A stretch of 64,000 nucleotides of DNA from Trema orientale (taxonomy: Eukaryota; Streptophyta; Magnoliopsida; Rosales; Cannabaceae): NCBI GenBank assembly GCA_002914845.1, contig JXTC01000260.1, forward strand, positions 161,367 through 225,366, given 5' to 3'. The notes under the pieces are model-generated. The model was given only the letters and a program-made list of their open reading frames with translations. It had not been told where the DNA came from and did no database searches. Position 1 is the stretch's first letter. The number at the start of each line of letters is the position of its first letter. Of this stretch, positions 11,452 through 23,500 are shown in pieces. The translations under genes were made by a program, and so were the position numbers.

Positions 11452-12080
11452 ACTATTACAATAATACAAATAGACACCGTTTAAAAACCAGTGTTAACGT
11501 CAGTTCAAAAATAATAGAAAATAGAAAGGTGTAAGACTAATCCATCCAGGCACTGTCATTTAGCCACAATTATGATATAAATTATATTTATTAGTTCTTT
11601 AAGCTGCCAAAACAGCGTTGTTTTAATAAAAAAAAATAAAAAATAAAAAACACACAATAAAACATAAAATAAATCACCATAATATTATTTTATCCTCAAT
11701 TCAATAAAACAACTCAATAAAAAAATCCATAATATTTAATAAACATCGGTATCCTAAGAATCGGTGTTAAATATCTCAAATAGATGCCGGTTTCCTAAAA
11801 ACCAGCATTAATCAACGATTCCCCAAAAATCGACGTCAAATGTCTCAAATAGACGCGAAGTCTAGAGGACCGGGGTTAAATGTCTCAAATAGATGCTGGT
11901 TCTCTAAAAAAAACCGCTAAATGTCTTAAATAGGTACCAGTTCTTAAGAGAACCAGAGTTAAATATCTTGAATAGATGTCATTTTTGTTGAAAACTGGAG
12001 TAAAATATCAAACAATGCCGGTTGCTTAGAAAAAACATAAACCGGCGTGAGAATAGCATTTTTAGTAACACAATTGGTGA
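11452..12080. mobile_element. Degraded CACTA-like element with tandem subterminal repeats
   Basis: The segment starts CACTATTACAA. Its other end, reversed, reads GTTACTAAAAATGCTATTCTCACGCCGG, resembling a decayed CACTA terminus. Between 11740 and 12055 about six units of roughly 50 bp recur, each like AAATGTCTCAAATAGATGCCGG followed by a short CCGGTTnnnAACCAG-type hairpin. Short inverted subterminal repeats like these are where CACTA transposases bind. The ends are mutated and no target duplication was confirmed. Confidence 0.45.
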
Positions 12081-12517
12081 AGGCAAAAGGGCAATATAAG
12101 TATGAGACAGATCAGTACACCCGACAAGCATGTTAATCTTTTACTTAAGAGAAGGGGGAAACAAATACTAAAGCATAACAACATCTTTTGTAAAAATAAA
12201 AGGACGAGAATAATGTGGAACAGAACACAAGCAAGCATCTTTACTTTAGACAAGAAAAGAAGAAAAAGAAAAAGGAAAAAAGAGAGTTCTGCAATAGGTC
12301 ACGACACACAAGTCAAAGACTAAAGGCAAAACTTGTTTTGTACGTTTACTTTCCTTTTTTTCCCCTCTATTTTTTCCCCTTTTGTGTGTACTGACGGTAG
12401 TTATACCAATATTTGTCACTGCTCCACCGAATCCCCACTTTATCTTTTTCTTTTTCCTTTTCTTCAGTCCTCTGCCTCTTTACTCTTTTGTTCTCACTTA
12501 AGCAATCCTCCACCGCT

Positions 12518-12526
12518 CTATATATG
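12518..12526 (+). promoter_or_regulatory. TATA box of DC1 gene A
   Basis: CTATATATG lies about 100 bp upstream of the ATG at 12622, after a long pyrimidine-rich leader region. Spacing fits a plant core promoter. Confidence 0.5.
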
Positions 12527-12621
12527 CCCTTTTGACTACGTCCTATTGAATTAATTTGCCTTTCTTCCTCCTCCTCCAAATTAATTCTAGATAGCTAGCT
12601 CATAATTAATCGCTTGGTACC

Positions 12622-14067
12622 ATGGCTGAGGAAATAGTAATTTGTCATCCCTTCCATCCGCATCACTATTTGATCAGTCAACGTCATTATGATGATAAAC
12701 ATGATCATGATGATAAGACCAGTAGAACAGAAAAGTACCATCCTTGCAGCACATGTACTCGAACAAACTTTACCTTCTTTTACCGGTGTGAGCAATATCC
12801 CAAGTGTGAATTTAGAATCTGTCCGGCATGCAGTGCGATGGAACCAAATATAGAGTATCCAGCCCATGAGCACAAACTTAGTTTCTTGGAGAAGATAGGA
12901 GATGATGATGTTGAGTGTGATGCCAGTCATGGTGATTATTGCAAACGAGGTTTTCATTGCGATGAACTTGATCACACTGCATCCTCCTTCATTTTCCGTT
13001 GTGTTCCTTGCGATTTCAACATCATCCACTTGCTGTGTGGTCCATTGCCATGCACCATTCAGTATGAGTATCACATGCACCCTCTCACTCTCACTCGATT
13101 AGTTGTTGAAGATGATTCTGGAGAATATTACTGTGATATTTGTGAAGGAAAAAGAGACGAAAGAATTTGCGTTTACTATTGTGAAACTTGCAAATATGTG
13201 GCTCATGTACATTGTCTAATTGACCAGGTACTCTCTTCTAACTATATTCCATAGTGCTTTGGCCTATCTTGTCCTGCCTTTTGACCTGGTTCTTTATTTT
13301 CCTGTTAGATTACACGTGTGTTAAAGGATGACGTTGACGGTGCAGACCTCATACTCTCAAGTAGTACTAGAAGAGAAAATGATACGGGTGACGAACAGGC
13401 AGTGGTCAAGATGGAGATAAGGATGAAGACCCTCAAGGATATCGTTGAAAGTTTAATGGGAGAAGAGAAAGAAAGGTTCGAGGAACATTTTGATAGTCAT
13501 GATGGCAGCAGTTCTGGTACTCTACCAGGAGAATATATTTTCCCTTCGGATGCAGATTTTGAAAGGTATGTTCATAGCAGGTTTGATAAATACATTAACT
13601 TTAGGAGACTAAAACTAGAATCCAGTGATTTAGAGGTAAAAGTTGTTAAGGTTAAGAATTACATGGTAGCTTGGCATCTGCGCAATGATCTGTTGAATTT
13701 GCTTGACGAGCATGGAGACCAAGTTATTGGTGACGGGTTAAACCTTACACTGGGAATGAGGAGCCTTGCTTTCAACTTTCTATGTCAAGTCATATATGAC
13801 ATGGGTAGAACCGTGAAGAGAGACCTCACTGAAGATGTTCTTAGAGATTGGTATGGCTACCTCAAATTTGTGAAGCGTATGGGATTTAGAATTAAGTTTG
13901 TATATGAACAACTTGAAAAATTCAAGCATGATTTCTTCTTTCTTCAATTAAGTAGACTCGAAAATGACATTCCCAATAAGCTATTCGATAAAAAGTCAGA
14001 GCTACAACAACAGATCGAAGAGATAGAAGCTAAACTTCAGAAATGTAAGGAATTAGGAGCCCAGTAA
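12622..14067 (+). CDS. DC1-domain (C1-like) protein A with unrecognised C-terminal domain
   Basis: There are two exons, 12622-13227 and 13309-14067, joined in phase 0 across an 81-bp GT-AG intron, giving 454 residues. Exon 1 encodes Cys/His-rich C1-like (DC1) zinc-finger repeats: HPFHPHH near residue 9, HPCSTC, then YRCEQYPKCEFRICPAC, a second unit with CKRGFHC...FRCVPCDFNIIHLLC, and a third with HMHPL...YYCDICEG...YYCETCKYVAHVHC. DC1 proteins are a large plant family that probably bind zinc and perhaps lipids or diacylglycerol-like ligands, with links to stress and hormone signalling. Exon 2 encodes a charged, largely helical region of about 250 residues that I do not recognise. Conserved cores there are LESSDLEV.VV.VKNYMVAW.LRNDLLNL and WYGYLKF..RMG. 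The last 25 residues look like a coiled coil. The same architecture is found in gene B at 56.9 kb, so the fusion is real and inherited. The divergent neighbour is the truncated SEO gene. Confidence 0.85.
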
Positions 14068-14317
14068 TTCCACGCTACAATATTTGGGCCCAGAAGATGT
14101 CTTATAGGGGTAAGGCTTCCAAATTGATGCAGGATACTGCAGACGAGAGTGTATCCCGATGTGCCTTATAACCTGCTCATACAGAGGGAGTTAATTGTTT
14201 GTTTAACATTAATTCAATGTGTTTCTTGATTTTTAATTTTATTTTGTTTTCCTTTTTCATGATAGAATCATAAGATTGTGTCGCGGTGTTGTATTGAGTT
14301 TGAATGGATAGTTTTTA

Positions 14318-15430
14318 GGGTAAATGGCACCATTGATCCCGACCTATTATCATTTTGATATATTGATTTCCAATTCTTTTTATGACATTTCAGTACCTAA
14401 CATTTTCATTTTTGGTACCGTTAGTACTTTTGACATATTTCATCTAAACTTTCATTAGAATTCAATTAAATAGGAAAAAATTTGCACCATTGATCCTTAT
14501 TATTTAAAATGTTTAACAATTTAGTCCATTGTTCTTTTTTCCCCCCCATATCTCCAATTAACTTTTTTCCTTTGGCATTAATTTTGTCAGAATTACAGTG
14601 ATATCTGATAAAGCAAAAACAATTACAATGAAACTGCTTGGCCAAAAAAAAATGAAAAAAAAAAAATCCACAAAATCTACAGTCTTAACTATATTACTTT
14701 TTACATGAACACAGTTAGTTAATTTTTTTTTTTTTATAAAAATTCTAAGCTTATTTGCTATATTGTGTAGGCAAATAATTAATAATTTTTTATACTAACT
14801 ATTCATAATTAAATAAAAATTTAATGGATATAGTAAATTTGCAGTCAAAATTGACTAATAGAAAATTTTATATGTGAAATCTTTTTCGTTTTGGGAATGA
14901 CAACGTAATTTTAGTTCAGTTGATCTAAGGCTTGAAGGATGTGTATGTGAGTTTGGGGGGATCAGAAGTTCAAGCCTTGGTAGTGTGTGTGTGTTATTTT
15001 TCCTTAAATTTATAGTAAATGATAGTCATTAATTAAGCTCTACTTTTTTTTTTTAAAAAAAAAAAAAAAGAATGACAAGGTAATTATTTTTTCTTAAAAA
15101 GAGTTACCGTAGTTTAATATAAACTAAGGTTTTTTAGTGTTTTTTTTTTTTTTTTTTTTGAATTTGATTCTTAAAGAAACTGTTTATTTTATGTCTGCTG
15201 TTGAGTTTTAATTTTTGGAAAGATTAGTAGTGGATACAATATTGTGAACCGAAGATATGAATGCACACAAAAAAAAAAAAATAAGGGACTATATAAATTA
15301 CTAAACAATTGAAATAATAGGGATTAATGAGAAAAAATTTCTTCTATTCAAATGAATTTTAACGGAATCTTAGAAAGAATATACCAAAAAGACTAAGGGT
15401 GTCAAAAATAATAATATTAGGTAATGAATG
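14318..15430. mobile_element. Foldback-type non-autonomous element with nested SINE
   Basis: The left arm (about 14318-14550) and the reverse complement of the right arm (about 15270-15430) share an imperfect inverted repeat. Both carry a TTTTTGG.A..(C)TTAGT core, then an AATTCA.TT.AATAG stretch and a CATT.ATCC.TATTATTT stretch. No transposase is seen. The centre contains the SINE at 14911-15069 and homopolymer runs. Confidence 0.5.
14911..15069 (+). mobile_element. tRNA-derived SINE, copy 2
   Basis: Same family as 8995-9160: a decayed A box (TAGTTCAGTTGATC), B-box region (AGTTCAAGCCTTGG), a GT run and an A-rich tail. It is flanked by 16-bp duplications with one mismatch, GAATGACAACGTAATT (14895-14910) and GAATGACAAGGTAATT (15070-15085). 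Its box A and box B are more mutated than those of copy 1, so it is probably the older insertion. Confidence 0.85.
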
Positions 15431-15479
15431 CCAAAACAATATTTCAATCAATGACTTCTTTTAGCCAAGACACAATAGT

Positions 15480-17459
15480 CTTCCTCAACTCGATCAATCA
15501 GGACCCAAATGGAGCAACTTCAAACAATGTTTCAACTTGTCCAATGGTAAAAACTTTGTAGCCATATTTGCTGCATTGTCGTCTGTTATGACCTTCTCCA
15601 ACTTTTTACGCCAGAGTCAGTGACTTCTTTTATGAAATGAAATGGAATATCAATGTGTTTAATTGGTTCTTTAATGAAAAATTGGATTTTTACAAAGTTG
15701 AATAGAAGTCTGAATATCTGAAAATAGAATTGTTTCTCCTTGTAGCATCTTGACTTCTCCTAGCAGACTCTTCAGCCATATTACTTCCTTCACAGCTTTA
15801 GTAGTTGCGATGTATTCAACTTCAATGGTTGACGAGGCTAATATTTGTTGCAGCTGAGACTTCCAGCTTACAGAACCTCTACGAAGTGTAACTTTGTAAA
15901 AATATACCAGGTTGTAGGTCTTCTTTTGTCCAAATCTCCGCAATAATCTAAGTCCACATAACCAATAATATAAACACTTCCTTCTGTTGCCTTAAAATTT
16001 AGCCCCACCTCAAGAGACCCCTTTATATATCTCAATAACCACTTAACTCCATTATAGTGATCTCTTTCAGGATTAGCCATGTACCTCCTCAAAACACTTA
16101 CTGATTGAGCAATATCAGGTCTGGAATAAACTATAGAGTACATGACTGAAGGCCCCACCACAAAATCAAAATAGTTTGCAAAAGTAGCATCTTGCTGATT
16201 TTGATTATCTTGGATCTTGGTACCTACAGGGTTAGTTTGTGTAGAATACATTTCTTTTTTATTAAAAATAATATCCTTAATAATTATTACCTTTACTCCT
16301 AGTGCATCCTTAACCTGCAATCTATACCATTTTACCGCCTCAGGGCATCCTAAGAAAACAAACTTAATTAATGGACCTAGGTTCAAGCTTAAGTTCATTT
16401 TGATGAGCAAAGGCAGTACAACTAAAAATCCTAAGGTTACTGTCATCAGCTGGTTTACCTGTAAACATTTCCATAGGTGTCTTAAATTCTATGGCACTAG
16501 AGGGTAATCTATTGTGACTAAGTAACATGCAGTGATCACAGCCTCCCCCAAAAATATTTTGATAAACCAATGCAAACAAGCATACATTTAACCTTATTAA
16601 GCAATGTCCTATTCATTCTTGTACTTAGACCATTTTGTCGGGGTGTTTTCCTGTCTTGTGCCTAAGGATACCTTTTTTACTACAATAAGTCTCAAAAATA
16701 TCATTGCAATATTCGAATCCATTATCTGTTCATAAAGCCTTCAACTTCTTATTTATTTAGTTTTCAACTAAAAGCCTTCCAATGTTTAAATTTAACAAAA
16801 GCATCATCTTTAGTTTTTAGCAAATAAAGCCAAACAAATCTAGAGTAATCGTCAATAATGATAGAAAATACCTGTAGCCACCATGTGATTGAACTCTTAC
16901 TGGTCCTATAAGTCAGAGTGAACATAGTGGAGAATGTCTTTGGATTTGTGCTTGGAAGATTAGAATGCCAGTCTGTGTTGCTTACCCGAAACACAATGCT
17001 CACAGAATTCCAATTGGTCAATGCTAGCACTACACAGCAAGCCTTGCTTGTGTAATTCTTTAAGCCGATTTGTCACTTAAGTGCCCCAATCTCTTATGCC
17101 AGAGTTGAGTAGTATTTGAACTTGGCTTAACAGCAGAACACACATTCCCCTAAACAATGGTTTCCATTCAAAACATGTAAGCTATTTTTCTTATAACCTT
17201 TCATGACAACCAAAACACCATTAGATACTTTCATCAGCTGACGTTTTTCTGCTTTAGATGTATAACCAGTCTAATCAAGAGTGCCAAGAGAGACTAAATT
17301 TCTTTTTAGAGATCAGAAACATGTTGCACTTCCCTAAAGATTCACGTGACACCATCAAACATTTTAATAGAGATAGAGCCACAACCTATAACCTTGCAAG
17401 CCATATTATTTGCCATTAGAAATTTACCTCCATCAATTTCTTGGTAGTCAATTAATAGA
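15480..17459 (-). pseudogene. Degraded Ty1/copia gag-pol with reverse transcriptase deleted
   Basis: On the minus strand, in order from 17.4 kb down, there are fragments of integrase (IDDYSRFVWLYLLKTKDDAF, about 16850), the post-integrase stretch (FLGCPEAVKWYRL, then FNKKEMY), the end of reverse transcriptase and start of RNase H (YSIVYSRPDIAQSV..LRRYM, then GYVDLDYCGDLDKRRPTTWY), and RNase H (SSTIEVEYIATTKAVKEVIWL). The catalytic part of the reverse transcriptase, with its YVDD-type box, is missing between FNKKEMY and the RPDIA motif. Several frameshifts and stops are present. The upstream part, including a possible gag zinc-knuckle region, continues at about 20100-20300 beyond a CACTA insertion. 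LTRs were not delimited. The element cannot be active. Confidence 0.8.
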
Positions 17460-18545
17460 CACTACTAGAAAAAGGGGTTATGATGTCACGACATTCTAGC
17501 TCGCTTTTGAGATGTTGCGGGACGTGGAAAATATGTGACCTATAACGTCACGGAAAGAGCGATGAAGAAGAGTAATCTGCCTTTTACGTCACATTGTCAA
17601 CGACGAGATAAAGCAGAGCACATCGTTAGAAAAGCAACATAATAAGTCTATCACGTCACTTTTTATGCGACATGGAATGTCACTCTATGACATCGTTTTT
17701 TGCAACGTCGTATATATATATATTATTATTTTTTTGGATAATTTTAATTTTTCATTTTCTTTTTAATATACCACATCACGTTTAACGCGAGGTGAAAAAC
17801 CTAGAATGACGTCACGCATTGAGCGACGTCGTATATCTTTTTATTTCTTTTTTTTTTTGTTGATAATTTCGATTTTTTTTTAAAAAGAATACGGATCATT
17901 CAGATCTTTGGACCACATCGCATTAGAAAGTGAATAGTGATGTCACCCTTTGTGCGACGTCATATTTATTTTAGGGATCTTATCATATCCCTCTTTTTCT
18001 AAAGATGTAATATCGAAGGAGTCCTTCACAACCGCCGCCCTCCCCCATTTTTACCATGGATTCCGGAGATTTAAGGTACTTTAAGGTTAAAAAAATTATT
18101 TCTTCACTAGATTTTATATAATCTTATCATAGAATTCGATTTTAACCATTTTTTTTTCTGTAAAGTGTTAGATTTTTAATTTTAGGATTTAGATTTAGGA
18201 TATGTTGAATTTGTTTCTCTATAATGTGAAAAATTTGTTATTGTATATTGAGATATTTGTTATTTTTTTGCATAAATTTAACCAATTTCATTTTTCTTTT
18301 GCTTTTCTTATTTCGGATTTTAAGAACATCTATATTATATATATGTATTTTTTGCATGTTAAATATTATTAACTAATTTTATTAACTAAAGAATGTATAA
18401 CTAATTTTATTAACTTGAGGTAAGTTCTCTAACTAATTTTATTAACGAAAGAATATATATTTATTTGTGTTCTATTTTGATTATTATGATGTAGAGGAGA
18501 TTAGGTTCTTGAAAATTATGTGCTATGGTGATATAAGAATGAAAA

Positions 18546-18593
<48 letters not shown>

Positions 18594-20096
18594 GTATTAA
18601 TATTGTATGATTGTTGATTGTGAAATCAAAATTTGGTAGGACTTAGATAAATAGGAGAGACTCTGCCTAATTTTTAGCAAGTTCTATTACTAGATTTTGT
18701 AATAACTATGTGATATTTGCTAGTTTTAATTTATGTTTAATTTTGTCTTTTGTATTTTGTTTAGAATGGATAGAAAGTGGATGTTGGTGGAAAAATTATC
18801 AATTGAGTATAAGAATAGAGTTGAGGAATTTTTAGACTTTATTATGGAGAATGCATAAGATTAAAAACTTACATAATGATTACAAACTTCTATTGATATT
18901 TTTATTGTTATTCATAACTTATTTATGACTTTTGTTAATGATTTGCTAATTACGAATCATTGAATGTATGTTACTTCTCATTTACCCTCAAAAAGAATAT
19001 AGTTGGTTTCTAGATCCTTCGACTTGAACGTACGTGAGGAGATAGGCCTCACAATGAGAGAGTAAGTCTTTTTCGAATAGTTAATTATAGTTAGATATTT
19101 TATATAAATTATGAGTAATATGTGTATTCTATTTCATGGATATGAACCAAAAGGGCATTCCAAATATATAATGACTCTAAAGGATCAAAATCACATAGAA
19201 CAAATGGCCCGGTATATAAGCATCTCAAGTTAAACATAATATAATTGTCTTATATTTGTTGATTATAGATTACTCAGTTTAGCTTATTATGTACTCTCTC
19301 TCTCTCTATTTCTATGTAGTATCCTAGACAACCATCAAGTGTAGAATGTAGTTTCTATGTATGTAAATATATGAGTAAAATTATTGAACAAGTTAACATT
19401 CTATCATTTATCACTACAAGGGTATGTATATACCATATAGTTTGCCCATTTGGAAAAAAGAAAATAAAAAAAAGTTTCATTTTCTAATAAATTTAATCTT
19501 TGATTTCATAGTTTCATGGTCGGATACACTTTCTACATGAATGAAGACATATATACAGTTCGTGAAGATTGGGTTTCAGAGCTTTTAGATTATCTCACTT
19601 GATAAGGTTACATATAATTTAGCTTTTGACATATATATTTCTTAAAGATATCTTATTAGATTATGGCACTTGATACGTAGCTAGTTGAAGTTTTGGGTTT
19701 AATTCTAAGACTTTGCTACTAGTAGTTTTTGTAACTAAACTTACACTACACATTTTGGTACCAATTTGTATGTGGATCTGATGTTGGCTGGATATTTTGG
19801 ATGATGTTTGTAATTCCATTTTTGTAAATGAAATCTAGGAGGTTTGCACTTAATTGAAAAACCTCCTAGAAAATATTTTCACGTCACCAAAAAAGCATCA
19901 TCATATGTCTACGATGTTACTAAAAGAGTGACGTCATAGGTCTACCACGTCATCAAAAAGGTCATGTCACTTTTTTGTTGACGTGGTAAACCTACCACTT
20001 TTAACGGTGCCCAGATATACGTCGCTCTGGTGGGCGACATGATATGCTTTAGACGTCACCATAAAAGTGACATGAAAGAGCAATTTTGTAGTAGTG
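17460..20096 (+). mobile_element. CACTA (En/Spm) DNA transposon, internally decayed
   Basis: The element has ends CACTACTAGAAAAAGG (17460) and, at the right, TTTTGTAGTAGTG (ending 20096). It is flanked on both sides by the 3-bp duplication AGA (17457-17459 and 20097-20099), exactly as expected for CACTA elements. Subterminal regions are dense in short GACGTC/ACGTCAC motifs in both directions. Two coding relics remain. One at about 18768-18858 reads MDRKWMLVEKLSIEYKNRVE, like the plant transposase-associated domain at the transposase start. The other, at about 19325-19395, reads QPSSVECSFYVCKYMSKIIE and then REDWVSELLDYL (about 19560-19600), the catalytic-Cys end of a Ulp1-like C48 protease carried by many CACTA elements. 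Nearly all transposase is lost. It inserted into the copia element around it. Confidence 0.85.
18548..18590. repeat. (TG)n microsatellite
   Basis: About 21 uninterrupted TG units lie inside the CACTA element. A run this long and pure is usually length-polymorphic. Confidence 0.9.
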
Positions 20097-20099
20097 AGA

Positions 20100-20548
20100 A
20101 TGTGTACGATATATATTTTTTAAGGATAAATCATATCTTCCTTTTTTTGGCCATTTTTCTCTTTGTAGCAACACTCTTTTCTTTTGTTAGATCAGTCATT
20201 TCACAAAAAATTTAACCATTTATTTATAAATTTGAATTTCATCTTGTCCTTCTTATGATTTTTCACTGTAACATCTTTATTTCTACCATGAATTCTAACT
20301 CAGTGACTTCTACCTCTTCCTAAATATAATAGAAATATAATATAATATAAATGGAGAACATGACAAAATAGGAAAAATTAGGTTCTTAAATTGTAATAGA
20401 TAGTAAATTATTAGGATGGTGTGGAAAAATATTTTAAAAAAAATATATTTATCATTGGGTATTTTTGTACTTAACTAAAAATAAAAAGGTGTGTAAAAAG
20501 AAATTTCAAAACTTTATAGGGGTCTAACTAAAAGGGGGTGGGAAAAAG
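20100..20548 (-). other. Upstream remnant of the copia element and AT-rich spacer
   Basis: The sequence resumes the copia element after the CACTA insertion. On the minus strand about 20200-20100 encodes a Cys-containing, Lys-rich stretch that may be the gag zinc-knuckle region, but it is too decayed to be sure. Nothing recognisable is seen from about 20300 to 20548. Confidence 0.35.
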
Positions 20549-23500
20549 TAATGAGTAATTAATTCACTCACAAATCAAGTATCATTCAGCTCAAATAGTT
20601 ATAAGATCACAAGTATTTCTGGTGGTTTGATATGTTTTTACTTAGTTTTTGTAGTTCTTGTGAATGAATGACAATCAAGATAAAATAGTGCCAAACATGG
20701 GTATTTAAACCCTTTTGGATGAAATTTGAGTATAATACGAATGCAATGCAACAAAAATCAGGCAAAACAGAGCTAAAATGGTGAAACAATGCTCCTGGAA
20801 GAAAAGCTATCGTACTGAGTTTCCAGAACCGAGAGCGCTTTGGTATTGGAATAGTAGCACCGCAGCGCTGCCTAGAAAACAGAGTTTTAGAAGCTAGAGT
20901 ACCACGGTGCTTGCCAGGGAGCGCCGCAGCGCTACCTCGCATCTTGGAACGAGTTCTTAGGTCAATCGCGACCCTTGATGCTATCTGATTGAATGGTTGA
21001 TATTCTACTTGGCCTAGGTCATCTTGGGACCCCTTAAATACATCCTTAAGCCTCCATTTCAAGGATGGAGAGTTGGAGAGAAAACACAATAAAGAGAGCT
21101 CAAATTCTTAGAGAGGATGCTTAAGATAGTAGCTTGAAGAGATTGAAGGTTTGAAATTTTTATTATCCTAATCTCATTTGAATTTTTGTATTATTTATAA
21201 TTTATGAACGTGTTTGGATATATGAAATTTTTGTTGAGATCAGTATTTGATTCTCTTATGTTGAATTAATTATTATATACTTGGAGTATGATGTAGCTTA
21301 TACTTTGATTCTAGGTCTTGATTTCTAATATGTTCTTTAATGTTGTTCTTGAATTTATTTATGATATTCTATGCTTAATACTTCTCAATTAATTAGCTAT
21401 TAGTTGGATAATTTGGTTTCTAGAATTTAGGACTTGAGAGAGAAAATTTTAGAAATAACCATAGGATAGTATAACCTAAGAGTGTATAGAGTTTGAGAGA
21501 TCATATAACTCGTTTGAAGTTATGATCAAAGAATCATTGAATATAATGAATTCTTAATTTCAAGGTTCGGAATAGAGATATTGGAACCGAGATTTAGGAG
21601 TGATTTCACTAGGCACTCGAGAGAGGGAGTAGAAATACCTTTAGGTTCTTGGCTTATAAAATAGGAATAATTAATTAGAATGCAATTGGTAATCAAAAGA
21701 TATAGTTGATAGTTAGGTGAATTCAATCCCCTAGTACATTTATGTATAGAGTTTCCATATTTTATTTATATATTTAAATTTAAATTTAAATTTATTTATT
21801 TAAGTATAATCTCATTTAGTTTGGTTGTCTAGATAAAGTTAGGTTATGACAATTACGATACTTAATGATAATTTAACATCCAATTCCTCGTGGGATAGAC
21901 AACTCTATATTTATCACTTTATTACTTATTTAAGACCCGTGCATTTGTGGTTTTATATATATATATATATATTTAGTGTACCGTGTTTTTGGTGCCATTG
22001 TCGGGGAATTGGTGTTTTAGATTATTGTTAATATCGGGAGTAAGTTCCTTGATATTAATTTACGTGCTTATTTTCATTTTTAATTTTTATTTCTAAATAT
22101 TTGTTTTGTAAGGTGCTTAGAGATGATAGATCGGCAAGCCCTCTTATGCTTTGCTCAACAAGATTCGGAGCCATTTTATTGTGCATAGTAGAGATATAAG
22201 AAATTGCTTACACTATGCCCGAATCATGGTTTATCCTGGCAGTATCAAAGACAAAACTTTCTCAACAACCTTCGGCCCAAAACAAGAATGTAGGTAGAAA
22301 GAGAAATTACTACCACGTCTATCTACCAATTATCTACAAATGAAGCTTATTGGTTATTGGAAGATATTGCCGAGTTTGACTATTGGAGTTGGAGTTATCC
22401 ACCAAGCCATCTCGATTTGGGAGATAATTATAATATTTCGGTGCCATGGTGTAATACTCAACATTACCAAGAGAAGTATTCTCCCGATCTTGAATCCTTT
22501 GTAGTACAATTTTCGGAGGAGACGAGGCTTCGCAATTAGGAATAGGAGAGAAGGGAGACCATTTTTAACTTGCAAATTGAGTCTCTAAATGACTCTCTTG
22601 AAGCCATGACAAAGGTGGTGGCAATGATACACATGTCATAAACAATGATGAAAACCGCCATGAGGAGCCAAGCACAAGTGGGAGAATCTTGGGTTTGTTT
22701 GATAATGACTACTCTAGTGAGGATAAGAATTAAGAGTGGATCAATAAGGAAGAATCACAAGACAACACTTGTTAATCTCACCCTTTGATATCAAATCATC
22801 ACGCCACGACCATTCATCAAAGATCACTTCTATGACGATCCTATGTGGCAAAAACCTCCTCCACAACCACTAGCATCGTTTATTCAGGCCCACTAATCAC
22901 ATGTGCCAATGCCGAGTCAAGTTGAGCGTACGAGCCGATCACTTCCATATATTGCCAAGCATGAGGGCATTCAAAAAAAAGACCCATTTGTTGTGTTCTA
23001 TGATACATACTGTAGGTGGAGGCCTCTATTTGACAAGCATCACCAATGTGTATATATACATGAATAAGCCTAAAGATGTAACTTATAGAGAGGAGTCCTG
23101 CACCACCCCATTTAGAGTCACCTTACCTAGAGCACCACACTTGCCAACCTTAATAAGAGGCGAGAATGTCTCGTCTCCTTGGTATGTATTCTTTTCTTTT
23201 GAGCTTATATTGGACATTTAAATTTTGAGAACATTGCTAATTTTGAGTTTGGGAGTGAGAACGATTGATGGATAATTATTTGTTAGGTTGTGGCTTTACT
23301 TATGTGTTGGTTGCCATGATTTTCTTTCCATGCATTGTGTATTTTTAGGAAATCATTTTTTTTCTTTCCTCTTATTGCTTTTATTTTGCTAGTTTGAATA
23401 AATTGTGAGTGTTGTTGAGATAAGATGACTTGATATTGAAACTGAGTATAGTCATTTAATATTTTCTTAGGTCTTTTGAAATACAAATAATTGAGATTAT

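Noticed and set aside
12595..13080. Long open frame on the minus strand opposite DC1 gene A exon 1
   Set aside because: The plus strand has clear Cys/His zinc-finger repeats, a TATA box and correct splicing. The antisense frame has no domain and is a by-product of codon use.
22357..22539. Possible small protein inside the gypsy-type element
   Set aside because: It is short, ends at a stop with similar text continuing after it, and lies in the internal region of a retrotransposon. It is most likely a broken element ORF.
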